Below, one piece after another: positions 60,203 through 64,000 of a stretch of 64,000 nt of DNA; within the stretch, counting starts at the first letter, position 1; each line of letters starts with the position of its first letter. Where the stretch lies: positions 80,184 to 144,183 of the forward strand of contig CAJKGK010000005.1 of assembly GCA_905199445.1 (NCBI GenBank). Reading direction: 5' to 3'. The position numbers were made by a program, and so were the translations under genes. Under the pieces are notes generated by a model, which was not told where the DNA came from, searched no databases, and was given only the letters and a program-made list of their open reading frames with translations. This DNA is from an uncultured Lachnospiraceae bacterium (GTDB lineage: Bacteria; Bacillota; Clostridia; Lachnospirales; Lachnospiraceae).

Positions 60203-60235
60203 CGCTGTAGATTATCACAGGAGGTGCATTCTTAA

Positions 60236-60865
60236 ATGAAGAAAGCAATTTTAACAACAAAAGTCGGAATGACTCAGATTTTCAACGAAGATGGAGTTTT
60301 AACTCCGGTAACAGTTCTTCAGGCTGGACCTTGTGTAGTAACACAGGTTAAGACAGTAGAAAACGATGGCTATAGCGCAGTTCAGGTAGGTTATGGCGAC
60401 ATCAGAGAAAAACTGGTGAATAAACCTGAAAAAGGACATTTCGCAAAAGCCGGCGTAGCTGCAAAGAGATTTGTAAAAGAATTCAGACTGGAAGATGCAG
60501 AAAGCTATACACTTGGACAGGAAATCAAAGCTGATATTTTTGCTGCAGGTGACAAGATCGATGCTACTGCAAAGTCCAAAGGAAAAGGATTCCAGGGCGC
60601 TATTAAAAGACATGGACAGTCCAGAGGACCTATGGCTCATGGTTCTAAATACCACAGACATGCAGGTTCCAACGGCTCTGCAACAACTCCGGGCCGTGTG
60701 TTTAAAGGAAAGAACATGCCAGGACATATGGGTGCTGTAAAGGTTACAGTTCAGAATCTTGAAGTTGTAAGAGTAGATGCTGATCAGAACCTGATCCTTG
60801 TTAAAGGTTCAGTACCAGGACCTAAAAAATCTTTAGTAATGCTGAAGGAATCAGTAAAAGCGTAA
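60236..60865 (+). CDS. rplC: Ribosomal protein L3 (uL3)
   Basis: 50S assembly-initiating protein, 209 residues. Starts MKKAILTTKVGMTQIFNEDG; the central loop GSKYHRHAGSNGSATTPGRV reaches toward the peptidyl-transferase centre. CAGGAGGTG precedes the ATG. Normal length and position. Confidence 0.97.
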   Translation: MKKAILTTKVGMTQIFNEDGVLTPVTVLQAGPCVVTQVKTVENDGYSAVQVGYGDIREKLVNKPEKGHFAKAGVAAKRFVKEFRLEDAESYTLGQEIKADIFAAGDKIDATAKSKGKGFQGAIKRHGQSRGPMAHGSKYHRHAGSNGSATTPGRVFKGKNMPGHMGAVKVTVQNLEVVRVDADQNLILVKGSVPGPKKSLVMLKESVKA

Positions 60866-60892
60866 TCGCTTTTAAGGAAGGAGGACATACAG

Positions 60893-61513
60893 ATGGCAAA
60901 AGTATCTGTTTACAATATTGAAGGCAATCAGGTTGGAGAAATGGAACTTAACGACGCGATCTTCGGCGTTGAAGTGAACAACCATTTAGTACACATGGCT
61001 GTTGTAAACCATCTTGCTTCAAAACGTCAGGGAACACAGAGTGCAAAAACTCGTTCTGAAGTTTCCGGCGGCGGAAAGAAACCTTGGAGACAGAAGGGAA
61101 CAGGTCATGCAAGACAGGGTTCAACAAGAGCTCCCCAGTGGACAGGCGGCGGCGTAGTATTCGCTCCGAAGCCAAGAAATTACGAATTTAAGATCAATAA
61201 GAAGGAAAGAAGACTTGCACTTAAGTCTGCACTTACTTCTAAAGTGAATGAAAATAAATTTATCGTTCTGGATTCATTCAATATGGATGAAATCAAGACA
61301 AAGAAATTCCAGGCTGTTATGAACAACTTAAAAGTAGCAAAAGCTCTGGTTGTTCTCAACGAAAAGAATGACAATGTGACATTGTCCGCAAGAAACATTC
61401 CTACAGTGAAAACAGCTTTGACAAATACAATCAACGTTTACGACATCTTAAAATACGATACAGTCGTTATTACAAAAGATGCTGTTGATACAATCCAGGA
61501 GGTGTACGCATAA
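60893..61513 (+). CDS. rplD: Ribosomal protein L4 (uL4)
   Basis: 50S protein, 206 residues, with the extended exit-tunnel loop KKPWRQKGTGHARQGSTRAP near residue 63. In E. coli L4 also represses its own operon; whether that holds here is unknown. GGAAGGAGG precedes the ATG. Stop overlaps rplW by one base. Confidence 0.97.
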   Translation: MAKVSVYNIEGNQVGEMELNDAIFGVEVNNHLVHMAVVNHLASKRQGTQSAKTRSEVSGGGKKPWRQKGTGHARQGSTRAPQWTGGGVVFAPKPRNYEFKINKKERRLALKSALTSKVNENKFIVLDSFNMDEIKTKKFQAVMNNLKVAKALVVLNEKNDNVTLSARNIPTVKTALTNTINVYDILKYDTVVITKDAVDTIQEVYA

Positions 61514-61812
61514 TGGCAGATTTAAAATATTATGATGTAATCCTTAAACCGGTTGTTACAGAAAAGAGTATGAACGCTATGGCCGAAAAGAAATATACTT
61601 TCTATGTTCGTCCGGAAGCTACAAAATCTCAGATTAAAGAAGCTGTAGAAAAAATGTTTGAAGGAACAAAGGTTGCTTCTGTAAATACAATGAACAACGA
61701 TGGCAAGGTTAAAAGACGTGGCATGACATACGGCAGAACAGCCAAAACTAAAAAAGCAATCGTTAAATTAACGGCAGAAAGCAAAGATATCGAGATCTTT
61801 GAAGGCCTGTAA
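61513..61812 (+). CDS. rplW: Ribosomal protein L23 (uL23)
   Basis: 50S protein at the tunnel exit that docks SRP and trigger factor; 99 residues. Reads YYDVILKPVVTEKSMNAM at the start and RRGMTYGRTAKTKKAIV near residue 75. One-base overlap with rplD (TAATG). Confidence 0.97.
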   Translation: MADLKYYDVILKPVVTEKSMNAMAEKKYTFYVRPEATKSQIKEAVEKMFEGTKVASVNTMNNDGKVKRRGMTYGRTAKTKKAIVKLTAESKDIEIFEGL

Positions 61813-61904
61813 TGATTCATGTGTCCGCAGGGACATACAGCTTAATTCAACTTATACGCAAATAAGCGTGACAATAAATCAGACACTTGAAAGGAGTGAA
61901 TATA

Positions 61905-62747
61905 ATGGGTATCAAAACATTTAACCCATATACACCTTCCAGAAGACATATGACCGGCTCTGATTTCTCTGAAATCACAAAAGCTACTCCGGAGAAATCC
62001 CTTGTAGTTTCTCTTAAGAAGCATGCCGGACGTAACAGTCAGGGAAAAATTACAGTTAGACATCAGGGCGGTGGTTCCAAAAGAAAATACAGAATCATCG
62101 ACTTTAAAAGAAATAAAGACGGTATCCCGGCAACAGTTGTAGCAATCGAATACGATCCAAACAGAACAGCAAACATTGCGCTGATCTGCTATGCTGATGG
62201 TCAGAAAGCTTATATCCTTGCACCTAAGGGTCTGGAAGTTGGCATGAAGATCATGAACGGACCTGAAGCCGAAGTTAGAATCGGTAACTGCATGCCTCTT
62301 TCCGAGATTCCGGTAGGTACACAGATTCACAATATTGAATTACATCCTGGAAAAGGCGGACAGCTTGTTCGTTCTGCAGGTAATGCAGCTCAGTTAATGG
62401 CTAAAGAAGGCAAATATGCAACACTTAGATTACCATCTGGCGAAATGAGAATGGTTCCAATCAACGGCCGTGCAACAATCGGTGAAGTTGGAAACGGCGA
62501 TCACGAGCTGATCAATATCGGTAAAGCTGGTCGTAAACGCCATATGGGCATCCGTCCTACTGTTCGTGGTTCCGTAATGAACCCCAATGACCATCCACAC
62601 GGTGGTGGTGAAGGTAGAGCACCAATCGGACGCTCTGGCCCAATGACACCATGGGGCAAACCGGCACTTGGACTTAAGACACGTAAGAAGAACAAGAAAT
62701 CCAATAAGATGATCGTTCGCAGACGTGACGGAAGCGTTATTAAATAA
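61905..62747 (+). CDS. rplB: Ribosomal protein L2 (uL2)
   Basis: 50S protein near the peptidyl-transferase centre, 280 residues. Starts MGIKTFNPYTPSRRHMTGSD; HQGGGSKRKYRIIDFKRN near residue 58 and VMNPNDHPHGGGEGR near 230 are the conserved rRNA-binding parts. ATG 61905 follows AAAGGAGTG; the in-frame codon at 61887 has no site. Confidence 0.97.
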   Translation: MGIKTFNPYTPSRRHMTGSDFSEITKATPEKSLVVSLKKHAGRNSQGKITVRHQGGGSKRKYRIIDFKRNKDGIPATVVAIEYDPNRTANIALICYADGQKAYILAPKGLEVGMKIMNGPEAEVRIGNCMPLSEIPVGTQIHNIELHPGKGGQLVRSAGNAAQLMAKEGKYATLRLPSGEMRMVPINGRATIGEVGNGDHELINIGKAGRKRHMGIRPTVRGSVMNPNDHPHGGGEGRAPIGRSGPMTPWGKPALGLKTRKKNKKSNKMIVRRRDGSVIK

Positions 62748-62769
62748 TAGAATCTAAGGAGGTTAAATC

Positions 62770-63051
62770 ATGGCCAGATCACTTAAAAAAGGACCATTTG
62801 CAGATGCTCATTTACTTAAAAAAGTAGATGCTATGAACGCAGCAGGGGACAAATCTGTTATCAAGACTTGGTCTCGTCGTTCTACAATCTTCCCACAGAT
62901 GGTTGGACATACAATTGCAGTACATGACGGAAGAAAGCATGTACCTGTATACGTTACAGAAGATATGGTTGGACATAAATTAGGCGAATTCGTTGCAACA
63001 AGAACCTACAGAGGTCACGGAAAAGACGAAAAGAAAGCAAAACGTAAGTAA
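62770..63051 (+). CDS. rpsS: Ribosomal protein S19 (uS19)
   Basis: 30S head protein, 93 residues, MARSLKKGPFADAHLLKKV at the start and KLGEFVATRTYRGHGKDEK near the end. AAGGAGG precedes the ATG. Confidence 0.97.
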   Translation: MARSLKKGPFADAHLLKKVDAMNAAGDKSVIKTWSRRSTIFPQMVGHTIAVHDGRKHVPVYVTEDMVGHKLGEFVATRTYRGHGKDEKKAKRK

Positions 63052-63079
63052 GTTTTATCATTGAAAGGAGGTTGTATCC

Positions 63080-63466
63080 ATGGCTAAAGGACATAGAAGT
63101 CAGATCAAAAGAGAGAGAAATGCCAATAAAGATACAAGACCAAGCGCAAAATTATCATACGCAAGAGTATCTGTACAGAAAGCATGCTTTGTTCTTGATG
63201 CAATCAGAGGCAAGGATGTGCAGACAGCATTAGCGATTTTAGCATATAATCCAAGATATGCTTCCAGTTTAATAGAGAAATTATTAAAGTCCGCAATTGC
63301 GAACGCAGAAAATAATAACGGTATGAATAAAGAAAATCTTTACATTGAAGAATGCTACGCAAACAAAGGACCCACAATGAAGAGAGTTAAACCAAGAGCA
63401 CAGGGTAGAGCTTACAGAATCGAAAAGAGAATGAGCCATATTACAATCGTGCTTAATGAAAGATAA
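63080..63466 (+). CDS. rplV: Ribosomal protein L22 (uL22)
   Basis: 50S tunnel-wall protein, 128 residues. RPSAKLSYARVSVQKACFVL near residue 20 and the tunnel hairpin GPTMKRVKPRAQGRAYRI near 98 are clear; macrolide-resistance changes map to this loop in other species and none is evident here. AAAGGAGG precedes the ATG. Confidence 0.97.
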   Translation: MAKGHRSQIKRERNANKDTRPSAKLSYARVSVQKACFVLDAIRGKDVQTALAILAYNPRYASSLIEKLLKSAIANAENNNGMNKENLYIEECYANKGPTMKRVKPRAQGRAYRIEKRMSHITIVLNER

Positions 63467-63477
63467 GGAGGAGAATC

Positions 63478-64000
63478 ATGGGACAGAAAGTTAATCCTCA
63501 CGGCCTGAGAGTCGGAATTATTAAGGATTGGGACTCCAGATGGTATGCGGAAGCAGACTTCGCTGATAACTTAGTTGAAGATTACAATATTCGTAAATAC
63601 CTGAAGAAGAGATTATATAATTCTGGTGTGTCCAAGATCGAAATCGAAAGAGCATCAGACAGACTTAAGGTTATCATCTATACTGCTAAACCGGGCGTTG
63701 TTATCGGTAAAGGCGGTTCTGAAATAGAGAAAGTTAAAGCTGAAGTACAGAAATATACAGATAAGAAATTACTTCTTGATATCAAGGAAGTAAAAAGACC
63801 GGATCGTGACGCTCAGCTTGTAGCTGAAAACATCGCAACACAGCTTGAAAACCGTGTATCTTTCAGACGTGCTATGAAGTCTGCTATGCAGAGAACAATG
63901 CGCGCTGGCTGCAAGGGTATCAAAACATCTGCCAGCGGTCGTCTTGGCGGTGCTGATATGGCTCGTACAGAGTTCTACAGCGAAGGTACTATTCCGCTTC
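63478..64000 (+). CDS. rpsC: Ribosomal protein S3 (uS3), 3' end outside window
   Basis: The first 174 codons of S3 run off the window end. Reads MGQKVNPHGLRVGIIKDWDS, the KH-domain loop PGVVIGKGGSEIEKVK near residue 73 and MQRTMRAGCKGIK near 140. AAGGAGGAG precedes the ATG, 11 bases after rplV. Confidence 0.97.
   Translation, partial: MGQKVNPHGLRVGIIKDWDSRWYAEADFADNLVEDYNIRKYLKKRLYNSGVSKIEIERASDRLKVIIYTAKPGVVIGKGGSEIEKVKAEVQKYTDKKLLLDIKEVKRPDRDAQLVAENIATQLENRVSFRRAMKSAMQRTMRAGCKGIKTSASGRLGGADMARTEFYSEGTIPL

Overview
This window looks like chromosomal DNA of an anaerobic, moderate-GC Firmicute of the class Clostridia, most likely a Lachnospiraceae relative. Reasons: a trimeric [FeFe] hydrogenase of the electron-bifurcating type with its usual accessory genes, a SpoIIE-type phosphatase beside a PAS-containing hydrogenase homologue, a DUF4250 protein, a LplB/YtcP-type sugar transporter driven by a YesMN-type two-component system, strong AGGAGG ribosome-binding sites and several TTG/GTG starts. 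The taxon is inferred from gene content and was not computed. I recognised no tRNA, rRNA, CRISPR array, prophage or insertion sequence.

Layout. 1-2.8 kb: kdpD (5' end cut by the window) and kdpE. 2.8-6.3 kb, minus strand: a five-gene cluster made of two DRTGG-type proteins, an RsbW-like ATPase, a HydS-like putative sensory hydrogenase and a PHP phosphoesterase. 6.3-11.7 kb, plus strand: the hydCBA operon with an extra HATPase and a small [2Fe-2S] protein. The two units diverge from a control region holding two sigma-A-type promoters, a near-consensus Rex site and a structured leader. 11.8-20.4 kb: an oligosaccharide uptake cluster (two permeases, lipoprotein, YesM-type kinase, AraC-type regulator, GH78-like enzyme). 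20.4-23.4 kb: a second sensory hydrogenase homologue with PAS domain, and its SpoIIE-like phosphatase. 23.4-23.75 kb: a gene-free stretch that folds like an independent structured RNA with its own terminator.

23.75-36.4 kb: hemolysin-III protein, DEAD-box helicase, TetR regulator, cytidine deaminase, glmM, DUF4250, the late cobalamin genes cobU-cobS-cobC-cobT, a HAD phosphatase, thiE and a zinc-type ABC transporter. 36.4-48.1 kb: glycosyltransferase, RlmD, two YegS/DagK-like lipid kinases, a MarR-controlled heterodimeric ABC exporter, a CmpB-type membrane protein with a coiled coil, YbaK, Rrf2 and a VOC protein. 48.2-54.8 kb: branched-chain amino-acid importer livJHMGF, a cytidylate-kinase-like protein and the exporter azlCD. 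54.9-59.4 kb: isochorismatase-like, YgjP-like, aldo/keto reductase, hydroxyacid dehydrogenase, an 82-residue orphan and a methyltransferase. 59.5-64 kb: start of the S10 ribosomal-protein operon (rpsJ to rpsC, cut by the window end) behind a strong promoter and a long leader.

The most interesting theme is hydrogen metabolism. One catalytic hydrogenase operon sits with two different hydrogenase-like putative sensors, three ATPase or phosphatase modules of the kind used in partner switching, two DRTGG proteins and a predicted Rex operator. Together these suggest an H2- and redox-sensing signalling network around the hydrogenase. The protein families are recognisable; the wiring is inference.
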